DNA from: Mesorhizobium sp. B1-1-8
GTDB lineage: Bacteria; Pseudomonadota; Alphaproteobacteria; Rhizobiales; Rhizobiaceae
Direction: 5' to 3'
DNA: 64,000 nt
Assembly (NCBI RefSeq): GCF_006442795.2
Contig: NZ_CP083956.1
Location: forward strand, 3,015,501 to 3,079,500
The notes below the pieces were generated by a model, which searched no databases, was not told the origin of the DNA, and worked only from the letters and a program-made list of their open reading frames with translations. Positions 8,416 to 16,212 of the stretch are shown piece by piece (positions within the stretch are counted from its first letter, which is position 1; the number at the start of each line of letters is the position of its first letter). A program made the translations under genes and the position numbers.

Positions 8416-8805
8416 ATGGCCAAAGGCATTGTCATCCGCGAAGCGCATTTCCCCGGCCGTGCGCCAATCGAAGCCTATGGCAATGGCGGCTTCCGCTTTG
8501 CCGACATGTCGCACCGCGGCTCGCTGTTGTGCCTGCCGTCCGGCATTCACGGATGGGAGCCGGCCGATCCGCTGGCGCTGAAGGCATCCGACTTCGACAA
8601 GCTTTTCGCCGAGGCCGACAAGGTCGAGATCCTGCTGGTCGGCACCGGCAAGGATCTGCGGCCGCTGCCGGCTGCCTTGCGCGCGGCACTCAAGGAGGCG
8701 GGCATCTCGGCCGACCCGATGTCGACCGGCGCGGCGGTGCGCACTTATAACGTGCTTTTGGCCGAAAACCGCGCTGCGGCCGCGGCGCTGATCGTCGTCG
8801 ACTGA
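8416..8805 (+). CDS. Mth938-like domain protein (NDUFAF3 family)
   Basis: A 129-residue protein of the Mth938/DUF498 fold. The eukaryotic relative NDUFAF3 is a mitochondrial complex I assembly factor. Supporting segments are ADKVEILLVGTGKDLRPLP (about residues 72-90) and the end ALKEAGISADPMSTGAAVRTYNVLLAENR (in parts), both characteristic. It follows secDF and abuts the next gene (stop tga at 8803-8805, ATG at 8806), which is related to NDUFAF6. This suggests a shared role in respiratory complex assembly, as inference. A palindromic repeat sits just upstream of the start. Confidence 0.88.
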   Translation: MAKGIVIREAHFPGRAPIEAYGNGGFRFADMSHRGSLLCLPSGIHGWEPADPLALKASDFDKLFAEADKVEILLVGTGKDLRPLPAALRAALKEAGISADPMSTGAAVRTYNVLLAENRAAAAALIVVD

Positions 8806-9660
8806 ATGGCCGGCACACCGAACATCGTCGTGGACGCGGTGCGCGCCGCCGACCATGACCGCTATCTCAGCGCGCTCTATGCGCCGGCCGATAAGCGCGA
8901 TGCGATGCTTGCCCTTTATGCCTTCAATGCAGAGATCGCCGGCGCGCGCGACCGCATCCGTGAGCCGTTGCCGGGCGAAGTCAGGCTGCAATGGTGGCGC
9001 GATGTGATCATGGCCGGGGGCCAGGCTGATACCGGCCATCCTGTCGCCGATGCGCTGAGGGCGACGATTTCCGCCCATCGGCTACCGAAGACGGCTTTCG
9101 AGAACATGCTCGAGGCGCGCATCTTCGACCTCTATGACGACCCGATGCCGTCGCGCACCGATCTCGAAGGGTATTGCGGCGAAACCGCCGCGGCGCTCAT
9201 CCAGCTTGTGGCGATGGTGCTCGATCCGGTCGAGGCCCCGCGCTCTGCCGAGCTGGCGGGCAGGGCAGGCTGCGCGCAAGCCATCACCGGTCTTTTGCTA
9301 CTCTTGCCGCTGCATCGCAGGCGCGGACAATGCTACGTGCCGGCCGACATACTTGCGGCAGCCGGTTCCTCGCCGGAGGAATTCGTGAAAGGCGACGGCG
9401 GCCCCGGCGCGGAACGCGCCGTGGCGGCGATGATTGCGCTGGCCCGGGAGCATCTCAACGCTTTCGAGAAGGGCACGCCGGCGCTCCCGGTGTCGCTGCG
9501 CCCAGCCTTCCTGCCACTCGCGCTGACACGCGCCTATCTCGACAAGATGGAGACAGCAGGCCGGTCACCCCTTGGCCGTACTGCGACGCTCTCCACCTTG
9601 CGCCGGCACTGGCTGTTGTTGCGTCATGCGATGCGCGGCTGGGCTCCCTTTTTGACGTAA
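8806..9660 (+). CDS. Squalene/phytoene synthase family protein (NDUFAF6-like)
   Basis: A 284-residue member of the trans-isoprenyl diphosphate synthase fold. The segment EIAGARDRIREPLPGEVRLQ followed by WWRDVI resembles the substrate-binding region. The classical DxxxD aspartates of true phytoene synthases are not clearly conserved: the first motif region reads AEIAGARD. Together with its place directly behind an NDUFAF3-like gene, this favours the NDUFAF6-like, non-carotenoid branch linked to complex I assembly. No other carotenoid or hopanoid gene is nearby. Start ATG follows the previous stop without a gap. Confidence 0.82.
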   Translation: MAGTPNIVVDAVRAADHDRYLSALYAPADKRDAMLALYAFNAEIAGARDRIREPLPGEVRLQWWRDVIMAGGQADTGHPVADALRATISAHRLPKTAFENMLEARIFDLYDDPMPSRTDLEGYCGETAAALIQLVAMVLDPVEAPRSAELAGRAGCAQAITGLLLLLPLHRRRGQCYVPADILAAAGSSPEEFVKGDGGPGAERAVAAMIALAREHLNAFEKGTPALPVSLRPAFLPLALTRAYLDKMETAGRSPLGRTATLSTLRRHWLLLRHAMRGWAPFLT

Positions 9661-9738
9661 ACGTCAATCGTGCTAGGGAGTCTCCCGGCCGGACCCGCCC
9701 GTCGAAGAAACGCGAGCCGCCGGAGGAGATGCCTTTTC

Positions 9739-10164
9739 ATGAGCCTGCCCGTGCTGGTCGTCCTTGTCGTGTTCGGCATTGCGCTGTCGGTCGCGGCCGT
9801 ACATTTCACCGGCGGCACCACGACCGCGACGTTTGCCAGCGCCGATCAGGCGCTCGCGCGTTTCGCCGAGGATTTTCCCGATGAAAAACCAGCGTCCGTG
9901 CGATTGACCGCGGACGGGCGCGCAGCGTTTCTCGATCTTGGCCCAGCGCGCTGCGGCATCGTCCAGAGTATCGGCGATTGTTTCCTGACACGCATCCTCA
10001 CGCCGCGGGATGTTCTTTGCCTGACGACGGAAGGAAACGCGGTCGCCGTGAGAATGGACGATTTCACCTGGAAGGGCGGGCGATTTGTTTTTGGCAGCGC
10101 GGCCGACGCCAGGGCGGTGGCGACCTCGTTGCAGACGCAGGACCAGATCCGAAAGGCCGCGTGA
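9739..10164 (+). CDS. Hypothetical membrane-anchored protein
   Basis: A 141-residue protein with an N-terminal hydrophobic segment (LPVLVVLVVFGIALSVAAV, residues about 3-21), then a soluble domain with two cysteines (RCGIVQSIGDCF). No known family was recognised. A start at 9739 is preferred over the upstream in-frame ATG at 9670 because a purine-rich cggaggag lies just before it and the extension is Arg-rich. Its stop overlaps the start of the next gene (atga), so the two are translationally coupled. It may be a periplasmic partner of the hydroxylase-family protein. Confidence 0.65.
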   Translation: MSLPVLVVLVVFGIALSVAAVHFTGGTTTATFASADQALARFAEDFPDEKPASVRLTADGRAAFLDLGPARCGIVQSIGDCFLTRILTPRDVLCLTTEGNAVAVRMDDFTWKGGRFVFGSAADARAVATSLQTQDQIRKAA

Positions 10165-11114
10165 TGGATGACTATAATTTTCCGCAGGTCACCCAGCTTG
10201 CCATCCCGTTCTTCGTCGCCGCGATCCTGATCGAGCTCTGGCTGGTGCGTACCGGCCGCGCCAAGGGATCGTTCGAGACACGCGACACGCTGACCAGCCT
10301 GATGATGGGGACGGGCAACGTCGTGGCCGGCCTGCTGCTCGGCGTGGTGTCCTATTGGGCGTTGCTGTGGCTATGGCAATACCGTTTCTTCAACCTCGGC
10401 CTGTCGATCTGGGTGTTCCTCGCCGCCTTCCTGCTCGATGATTTGCGCTACTATGTCTATCATCGTATCGCGCACCGGGTGCGCTGGGTGTGGGCCGAGC
10501 ACGTCAACCACCATTCCAGCCAGCACTACAACCTCTCGACGGCGCTGAGGCAAAGCTGGACCGGCCTCTTCACCTTCATGTTCGTGCTGCAGGCGCCGCT
10601 GGTGCTGCTCGGCTTCCATCCGGCGGTGATTGCCTTCACCTTCGGCTTCAACCTGGTCTGGCAGTTCTGGATCCACACCGAGGCGATCGGCAAGATGTGG
10701 GGCTGGTTCGAATTCATCTTCAACACGCCCTCGCACCACCGCGTCCACCACGCCACCAATCCGCGCTATCTCGACGCCAACTATGCCGGCACGCTGATCA
10801 TCTGGGATCGCATGTTCGGCACCTTCGTCGAGGAACTGGAGGAAGACCGGCCGCGCTACGGCATCGTCAAGAACATCGGCACCTTCAACCCGCTGAAGGT
10901 GGCCTTCCACGAATGGATCGGCATGTTCAAGGATGCGCTAATGCCAGGGCTGACGCCGAGCGACCGCCTCAACTATCTGATCAAGCCGCCCGGCTGGAGC
11001 CATGACGGGTCGCGCGACACGTCGGAAACGCTGAAGGCGGCCTATGTGCGGAGGAATCCGTCAGAGGCGGGAAAGCCGGGATTGCCGCCAGCGGCTGCCG
11101 AACCGGCGGAGTAG
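10164..11114 (+). CDS. Sterol desaturase / fatty acid hydroxylase family protein
   Basis: A 316-residue integral membrane di-iron oxygenase family member. Several hydrophobic segments lie in the first 100 residues. The histidine motifs are present in order: HRIAH (about residue 99), HVNHH (about 112) and HRVHH near residue 190. These bind the di-iron centre in the family. Substrate is unknown; in bacteria members act on fatty acids, hopanoid-like or other lipids. The start ATG at 10164 overlaps the stop of the preceding gene; a longer frame from 9978 is a shadow of that gene. Confidence 0.9.
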   Translation: MDDYNFPQVTQLAIPFFVAAILIELWLVRTGRAKGSFETRDTLTSLMMGTGNVVAGLLLGVVSYWALLWLWQYRFFNLGLSIWVFLAAFLLDDLRYYVYHRIAHRVRWVWAEHVNHHSSQHYNLSTALRQSWTGLFTFMFVLQAPLVLLGFHPAVIAFTFGFNLVWQFWIHTEAIGKMWGWFEFIFNTPSHHRVHHATNPRYLDANYAGTLIIWDRMFGTFVEELEEDRPRYGIVKNIGTFNPLKVAFHEWIGMFKDALMPGLTPSDRLNYLIKPPGWSHDGSRDTSETLKAAYVRRNPSEAGKPGLPPAAAEPAE

Positions 11115-11122
11115 GTACGAAC

Positions 11123-11608
11123 CTAGTCGACGACCTTGATCCGCACCCTCGAATTGTCCGGCAATTCGTTCAACTGACGGTGAACGTTCGCGATGCCGAC
11201 GAATTGCTCGCTGACCGGAGTCACGAACATGTTGTCTACGTCGAATTTTCCCTCAGCGAAGACAGGCAAGATGGTGAAGCCGTAGCATTCTCCCGCCTTG
11301 GGCTTCTTGCCCGCGGCGTGAAGGCGTTCGACAAGCGGCGGAAGGAACCACTCGTCAACGACATCGGGAGAGACCCGGATCATATCCTCAAAACGTGCCC
11401 GGTTGTGAGCGATCCGCTGGACCAAGCCCGTTCCGGTGTCTAGCCAATGAACCTCGTTGTTCGGTTGCTCGACAAACATGCCCCCGACCATTGAGCAGAC
11501 CAGTGGGGTCCAAGGCTCAGGCAAAAGCCACGACCACGCTTTCGCTGTCGCCAGCGCTACATCGGGCTCAAATTGGAAAGCGATGTCCTGCCAAATGACG
11601 TCAGCCAC
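11123..11608 (-). CDS. DUF1851-like (Tdi1-type immunity domain) protein
   Basis: A 161-residue soluble protein. The middle segment MVGGMFVEQPNNEVHWLDTG and following residues resemble the DUF1851 domain, which includes Tdi1, an immunity protein against a type VI secretion DNase in Agrobacterium. This match is from pattern memory and is moderate. There is no toxin or T6SS gene next to it. It lies 3 bases from the stop of trmFO on the same strand, so it may be co-transcribed or simply parked there. Confidence 0.5.
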   Translation of the reverse strand: MADVIWQDIAFQFEPDVALATAKAWSWLLPEPWTPLVCSMVGGMFVEQPNNEVHWLDTGTGLVQRIAHNRARFEDMIRVSPDVVDEWFLPPLVERLHAAGKKPKAGECYGFTILPVFAEGKFDVDNMFVTPVSEQFVGIANVHRQLNELPDNSRVRIKVVD

Positions 11609-11611
11609 AGG

Positions 11612-13021
11612 TTACTCTGCCGCCTGCGCCTGCGCCGGCAGCCCCAGCCACGCCCTGCAATCGGCCAGCGCGCGCGAGGTGATGGCGTGCCGTTTTGCAA
11701 TAGTTTTGTCCTTGCCGCGCAGGCGCTTGCCTTCGGTCCTGGGTGCTTCGACCGGCGGGAACAGGCCGAAATTGACGTTCATCGGCTGGAAGGAGCGTTT
11801 GCCCGGCTCGTCGTCCGAAACGATGTGACCGCCGGTGATGTGGTTGAGCAGCGCGCCGAAGGCGGTCGTTAGCGGCGGCACCGCCGGCGCGTGGCCGAGC
11901 CGCTCGGCGGCGGCGAAGCGGCCGGCGAGCAGGCCGATCGCCGCGCTCTCGACATAGCCCTCGCAGCCGGTGATCTGGCCGGCAAAGCGCAGGCCGGGCC
12001 GGGCCTTGAGCTGCAGCGAGGCATCGAGCAGCGTCGGCGAGTTGATGTAGGTGTTGCGGTGCAGCCCGCCGAGGCGGGCGAACTCGGCCTTCTCCAGTCC
12101 CGGAATGGTGCGGAAGATGCGCACCTGCTCGGCATGCTTCAGCTTGGTCTGAAAACCGACCATGTTGTAGAGCGTGCCCAGCGCATTGTCCTGGCGCAAC
12201 TGGACGACGGCGTAGGCTTTCACCGCCGGATTGTGGACATTGGTCAGGCCCATCGGTTTCATCGGACCGTAACGCAGCGTCTCGACGCCGCGCTCGGCCA
12301 TCACCTCGATCGGCAGGCAGCCGTCGAAATAGGGCGTGCCTTCCCATTGCTTGAATTCGGTTTTCTGGCCTTCAACCAGCGCCTGGACGAAGGCAAAATA
12401 CTGCTCCTTGTCCATCGGGCAGTTGATATAGTCCTTGCCGGTGCCACCGGGTCCGACCTTGTCGTAACGCGACTGGAACCAGGCCGTGTTCATGTCGATC
12501 GTGTCGAAATGCACGATCGGCGCGATGGCGTCGAAGAAGGCGAGCGCATCGGCGCCTGTGGCTTCGGCGATCGACCGGGCAAGCGAAGGCGCGGTCAGCG
12601 GGCCGGTGGCGACGATCGCCTGATCCCAATCGGCCGGCGGCAGGCCGGGCACCTCCTCGCGCTGAATGGTGATCAGCGGGTGCGCCTCGATCTTCCTGGT
12701 CACCGCTTCGGAAAAGCCGTCGCGGTCGACGGCAAGCGCGCCGCCGGCCGGAACCTGGTTGGCATCGCCGGCGCTCATGATCAAGGAGCCGGCGAGCCGC
12801 ATTTCGGCATGCAGCAGGCCAACGGCGTTGTTTTCTGCATCGTCGGAGCGGAAGGAGTTGGAGCAGACGAGCTCGGCCAAACCGTCGGTCTTGTGCGCAT
12901 CGGTGCCGCGCAGCGGGCGCATTTCATGCAGCACGACCGGGACGCCGGCTTCAGCAATTTGCCATGCGGCTTCGGAGCCGGCGAGGCCGCCGCCGATGAC
13001 GTGTATGGGATTTTTGCTCAT
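11612..13021 (-). CDS. trmFO: Methylenetetrahydrofolate-tRNA-(uracil-5-)-methyltransferase TrmFO
   Basis: A 469-residue flavoenzyme that methylates U54 in the tRNA T-loop, using methylene-THF and FAD. The FAD-binding motif [14 protein letters not shown] lies at residues about 7-20. The segment [11 protein letters not shown] and the later NCPMDKEQY carry the two family cysteines. The start at 13021 ([12 protein letters not shown]) fits the family; the frame is open 22 codons further to 13087, without homology. A DUF1851-like gene follows closely. Confidence 0.95.
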   Translation of the reverse strand: MSKNPIHVIGGGLAGSEAAWQIAEAGVPVVLHEMRPLRGTDAHKTDGLAELVCSNSFRSDDAENNAVGLLHAEMRLAGSLIMSAGDANQVPAGGALAVDRDGFSEAVTRKIEAHPLITIQREEVPGLPPADWDQAIVATGPLTAPSLARSIAEATGADALAFFDAIAPIVHFDTIDMNTAWFQSRYDKVGPGGTGKDYINCPMDKEQYFAFVQALVEGQKTEFKQWEGTPYFDGCLPIEVMAERGVETLRYGPMKPMGLTNVHNPAVKAYAVVQLRQDNALGTLYNMVGFQTKLKHAEQVRIFRTIPGLEKAEFARLGGLHRNTYINSPTLLDASLQLKARPGLRFAGQITGCEGYVESAAIGLLAGRFAAAERLGHAPAVPPLTTAFGALLNHITGGHIVSDDEPGKRSFQPMNVNFGLFPPVEAPRTEGKRLRGKDKTIAKRHAITSRALADCRAWLGLPAQAQAAE

Positions 13022-13102
13022 AAGCGCCGGAATAATCGCTTGGCGGTCCGATTGCAATGTCGCGTGGGCGGTAACGCTCGGCGCCACGCGGCTTCAGCCC
13101 CC

Positions 13103-13222
13103 AAAACAACAACACCCGCCGGGGGAGGAGATCCGGCGGGTGTCGTTTTGGTGGCCGATCTTCGGGAGGAGGTGAAGATCGACCGTATCCGTCATCGCCG
13201 GGGAGGAGGTCGGCTTTGACGA
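13103..13222 (-). ncRNA. Anti-Shine-Dalgarno hairpin sRNA, copy B (alpha-r14/NfeR1 or cuckoo type)
   Basis: Read on the minus strand, this about 120-base unit folds into three successive hairpins. Hairpin 1 (13191-13220) and hairpin 2 (13153-13183) have the loop acctcctccc. Hairpin 3 (13113-13142) has a perfect 10-bp GC stem, the loop atctcctccc, and a T-rich tail ttgttgtttt, so it works as a terminator. CCUCCUCCC loops are the mark of alpha-r14 RNAs of rhizobia (NfeR1) and of the cuckoo RNAs of Rhodobacter. The unit is a diverged copy of the one at 13263-13378. The 5' end is approximate. Confidence 0.8.
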
Positions 13223-13262
13223 AATTTCTTTTCGCTTAGAAGACGAACTGCGTTCGCTTCGG

Positions 13263-13378
13263 AAACAACGCCCGCCGGGGGAGGAGGTCCGGCGGGCGCC
13301 GTTTTTATGGTCAACCCTCGGGAGGAGGTGAAGGTTGACCGTATCCGTCAGGGTCGGGGAGGAGGTCGACCCTGGCGA
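13263..13378 (-). ncRNA. Anti-Shine-Dalgarno hairpin sRNA, copy A (alpha-r14/NfeR1 or cuckoo type)
   Basis: Three hairpins on the minus strand, each showing cctcctccc in the loop. Hairpin 1 is 13349-13374 with a perfect 8-bp stem cagggtcg/cgaccctg. Hairpin 2 is 13309-13340 with arms ggtcaacc/ggttgacc. Hairpin 3 is 13270-13297 with a 9-bp stem gcccgccgg/ccggcgggc and the tail gttgttt, a terminator. It begins about 10 bases after the stop of the DUF1127 gene, so it could be processed from that mRNA's 3' UTR, as described for DUF1127-linked CcsR RNAs of Rhodobacter, or have its own promoter. Confidence 0.82.
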
Positions 13379-13388
13379 AATCGCTTGG

Positions 13389-13529
13389 TTAGATCGCCTT
13401 GCGGGCGACCATCTTGATCTCGTCGCGAACGATGCCGAGATCATGGAGCTGGCGGTTCGAAAGCCGACCCAGCTCGGAAACCGTGTCGCGATAAACGCGC
13501 CAGTTACGGTAGCTGCGGATCAGGTTCAT
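13389..13529 (-). CDS. DUF1127 small protein
   Basis: A 46-residue basic protein, too short for many gene callers, reading MNLIRSYRNWRVYRDT at its start and ending EIKMVARKAI. The YRNWR, ELGRLSNRQLHDLG and terminal Arg-rich parts are the DUF1127 signature. Members in Agrobacterium and Rhodobacter act in RNA turnover, phosphate and stress responses; CcaF1 of Rhodobacter binds RNA and affects maturation of adjacent sRNAs. The same arrangement is seen here: the sRNA pair starts just after this stop. It is a paralogue of the next gene. Confidence 0.9.
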   Translation of the reverse strand: MNLIRSYRNWRVYRDTVSELGRLSNRQLHDLGIVRDEIKMVARKAI

Positions 13530-13579
13530 GTCGTTACTCTCTTCAAAACTGGTTCGGACCATTTGCGGCCCGAAGCGGA

Positions 13580-13720
13580 TTAGATCGCCTTGCGGGCGAC
13601 GTAGTGGATGTCGTGGCGGCTGATGCCGAGATCGGTCAGCTCACGGTTCGACAGGCGGCTCAGCTCGGAAACAGTTTCCCGGTAGCGGCGCCAGTTGCGG
13701 TAGTTGCGGATCAGGTTCAT
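13580..13720 (-). CDS. DUF1127 small protein, paralogue
   Basis: A 46-residue protein starting MNLIRNYRNWRRYRET and ending HDIHYVARKAI, about three quarters identical to the DUF1127 protein 50 bases downstream. The two genes look like a tandem duplication and probably share a promoter upstream of 13720. With the two sRNA copies behind them this gives a 2+2 locus on the minus strand. Confidence 0.9.
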   Translation of the reverse strand: MNLIRNYRNWRRYRETVSELSRLSNRELTDLGISRHDIHYVARKAI

Positions 13721-13947
13721 GGTAGTGCTCGTTTCGTCTTTTCATTCCGTTTGTGTACGAACGGAAAATAGGCAGGGTCATATCGATTTAAAAGTGCCAT
13801 TGGCGCATGGCAGCAATGCAAATTGTGCATTGCAGCATTAATGGCCGGTCGCGCCTGCGACACAAATAAGGCCGAATCGGAAAATGCCGTTGCGTCAATG
13901 GCTTGCCGGTAGTGGCCGAAAAAGCACCAGGCTCCTAGGGGAAGGAT

Positions 13948-15072
13948 ATGGCGAGCTACGCGACACGGGTGAGGGCCGATATCGCCCGATGGCGGGACGC
14001 AGGCCTGATCGATGCATCGACAGCCGCGGCGCTGACTGGCGATGTTGCCGCCCACGAGCGCGCCTCATTAAGCTTCGGCTCGATACTGGCGATGATGGCC
14101 GCCCTTTTGTTCGGCGCCGCGATCCTGATCTTCGTCGCCTCCAACTGGGACGCCATTCCGCGTCTGGTGCGGGTGGCGGCACTCTTTGCCGCCATCCTTG
14201 CCGGCTATGTCGGCGGCGCGGTGCTGAAGACGCGCGACCACGCCGCGATCGGCGAGGCGCTGTGGATCATTGCCGCCGCTGCGTTCGGCGGATCGATCGC
14301 GCTCATCGGCCAGATGTATCACCTGTCGGGCGACGAGGCGTCGGCGCTGGTCACCTGGGGCGCCGGCACGGCGCTGGCGGCGGTGGCGCTGCGCTCGAAC
14401 CCGCTGACCGTCGCTGCCGTCGGCATCGCCGATGCGTGGCTGTTTCTCAACGGGAGCGAATTTTACTGGCATCCAGGTTTTCCGGATTTCTTCATTGTCG
14501 CGGCCATCGTTTTATTCGTCGCTTCGTTCTGGACGCAAAGCCAGGCCGCGCGCCACCTGATCATCCTGTCGATTGTCTTCTATCTTTTCATGCGCGCTAT
14601 CGATCACGACCACGAGACGCTGCGGATCGCCATTCCGCTGGTCATCGTTTCTGCGTTGGTGTTCGCGGCCTCGGTCTTTGCAGGCGATCCGATCGACAAG
14701 GTCCTTCAGCTAGGTGGGCGGCTACCCTTGCATGCCTTGTTTGGCTTTCTTACCGGTCTGGCCATGGTCCAGTTCGAACTGGCGGACGGGAATACCTACA
14801 ATGGCGGCTTTGCCATTGCCTCGATCGTCGCCTTGGCCGGCATCGTGGCGGCCATCATGCTGGCGGGGCGCGAGAGCCGGGGGCTGCGCTGGCTGGCCTA
14901 TGCCGGCTTCGCCTTCGAGCTTGCCATCATCTACAGCGTCACCCTGCAATCCATGCTCGATACAGCGGGCTTCTTCCTGGCGGCGGCCGTGCTGCTCGGC
15001 ATATTGGCGCTGGCCATTATCCGCATTGAAAAGCGCATGAGGATGCCTGCCGGGACAGGAGCAACGACATGA
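13948..15072 (+). CDS. DUF2157 domain membrane protein
   Basis: A 374-residue integral membrane protein. The N-terminal soluble part (RVRADIARWRDAGLIDASTA) and the following first spans match the DUF2157 domain. About ten hydrophobic segments follow. Function is unknown. Its stop overlaps the start of the GDYXXLXY gene by four bases (atga), a pairing that is common in proteobacteria, so the two likely form a membrane-periplasm unit. The upstream gap 13721-13947 holds no gene and must carry promoters for both directions. Confidence 0.85.
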   Translation: MASYATRVRADIARWRDAGLIDASTAAALTGDVAAHERASLSFGSILAMMAALLFGAAILIFVASNWDAIPRLVRVAALFAAILAGYVGGAVLKTRDHAAIGEALWIIAAAAFGGSIALIGQMYHLSGDEASALVTWGAGTALAAVALRSNPLTVAAVGIADAWLFLNGSEFYWHPGFPDFFIVAAIVLFVASFWTQSQAARHLIILSIVFYLFMRAIDHDHETLRIAIPLVIVSALVFAASVFAGDPIDKVLQLGGRLPLHALFGFLTGLAMVQFELADGNTYNGGFAIASIVALAGIVAAIMLAGRESRGLRWLAYAGFAFELAIIYSVTLQSMLDTAGFFLAAAVLLGILALAIIRIEKRMRMPAGTGATT

Positions 15073-15647
15073 CCGGGAAGAAGCTGATTATCTCGGCGCT
15101 GGTGCTGGCGCTCGTCCAGATCGGCTTCCTCAGCTGGATCATCGCCGGGCGCGCGGCGATCCTGCGCAACGGCAAGGAAATCCTCCTGAAGGTCGAACCC
15201 GTCGATCCGCGCGATCTTTTGCGCGGCGACTATATTTCGCTCAACAACAACATATCGCGCATCCCGGTGAAACTGATCGGCAACATCCCGCCCAACAAGT
15301 TCTCAAGCGACGATACCTCGATCGTGGTCCGGCTCAAGAAGGGCGCCGACGGCTACTGGCAGCCGACCTCGGCCTGGTTCGGCCACGCACCGGCGCCGGC
15401 CGGCGCGGATGAGGCCGATGTTGTCGGGCATGTCAGCGAAGGCTGGGATTTGCACGAGGAAGCGATGATCACACCAGACTACGGAATCGGGCGGTTCTAC
15501 GTGCCGGAAGGCGAGGGAATGGCGATCCAGAACGATATGCGCGTGCGGCCGTTCGGCATAAAGCTGGCGCTCTCAGCCAATGGCACGGCACAGATCAAGG
15601 CGCTGATGGATGGCGACAAGACGCTGTTCGAGGAGCCGCTTTATTGA
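15069..15647 (+). CDS. GDYXXLXY domain protein
   Basis: A 192-residue protein with an N-terminal signal or anchor (LIISALVLALVQIGFLSWII, about residues 5-24). The motif RDLLRGDYISLNN near residue 50 gives the family its name (here GDYISLN, last residue N rather than Y). The rest is predicted to be periplasmic, ending FGIKLALSANGTAQI. It overlaps the upstream DUF2157 gene and probably works with it. The role is unknown. Confidence 0.85.
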   Translation: MTGKKLIISALVLALVQIGFLSWIIAGRAAILRNGKEILLKVEPVDPRDLLRGDYISLNNNISRIPVKLIGNIPPNKFSSDDTSIVVRLKKGADGYWQPTSAWFGHAPAPAGADEADVVGHVSEGWDLHEEAMITPDYGIGRFYVPEGEGMAIQNDMRVRPFGIKLALSANGTAQIKALMDGDKTLFEEPLY

Positions 15648-15784
15648 AGAGCTAGATGTCTTTGGTGTGAGGAGTTCGACGCGCGTTGACTGCGCCGGTC
15701 CTCCTTCGCAAGGCTTCGGAGGACACCTTCGGCTCTTCGAGCCTCAGGTGGCGGCGTGCCACCCGAAGCTCGAAGAGCGAAGGG

Positions 15785-15869
15785 TGGTGCGGATGAAGGG
15801 ACTCGAACCCCCACGCCTTTCGGCACTGGAACCTAAATCCAGGGCGTCTACCAATTCCGCCACATCCGC
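15785..15869 (-). tRNA. tRNA-Leu(UAG), with encoded CCA
   Basis: On the minus strand the sequence begins gcggatgtggcggaattgg and ends ttcatccgcacca. The acceptor stem GCGGATG pairs with CATCCGC. The anticodon arm CTGGA TTTAGGT TCCAG gives anticodon TAG. A class II variable arm (tgccgaaaggcgt) and T-loop gttcgagtc are present. The CCA end is encoded at 15787-15785. Confidence 0.96.
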
Positions 15870-16019
15870 GTCGCCCGGCAATCCCATGTAGCCATCATTC
15901 TGTCAATGTCGGCGCCAAAGGATGCTTATCCAGCCAATCGCGAAGATGGTTGAAAATTAGCCTAGCCTGTGACAAAAGGCGTGTCGAATGTGACGGGACG
16001 CGACGATCCGCTTCTGCAG

Positions 16020-16060
16020 AATGTGAGAAGAAGTAGGAAAAACAAAGACTTCTTCACATT
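16020..16060. repeat. Inverted repeat in front of trigger factor gene
   Basis: The left arm aatgtgagaagaagt and right arm acttcttcacatt pair with a two-base bulge around a 13-base A-rich loop. It lies in the about 340-base gap between tRNA-Leu and tig, which otherwise holds no visible gene. It could be a regulatory hairpin in the tig leader or a weak terminator. Confidence 0.45.
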
Positions 16061-16212
16061 TTGAAAGGCGCAGCTCAGGAGAGTTTGAGCCGCTTTAGCG
16101 GTCAAATCACCAGGTTCCGTACCAAAAGCCATTTCCGGCAAGATTATACCGGCAGGCTGTGAACGGCTAAGAACCGTTTGGCAGCCTCATTGGTGAAAAC
16201 AAAGGTTTTAGG

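Noticed and set aside
11891..13219. A 442-codon plus-strand frame
   Set aside because: Shadow of trmFO on the opposite strand, His/Arg/Gly-rich without domains.
13103..13378. CRISPR-like array suggested by regularly spaced gggaggagg motifs
   Set aside because: The motif sits in the loops of stems of different sequence and spacing; there are no uniform repeats and spacers and no cas gene.
13094..13444. A 116-codon frame over the sRNA region on the minus strand
   Set aside because: The repeated SSPGG-type peptide arises from the repeated hairpin sequence. The base pairing and terminators explain the repeats better than a protein.
15610..15891. A 93-codon plus-strand frame containing MKGLEPPRLSALEPKS
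   Set aside because: It is the antisense of tRNA-Leu(UAG) and not a protein gene.
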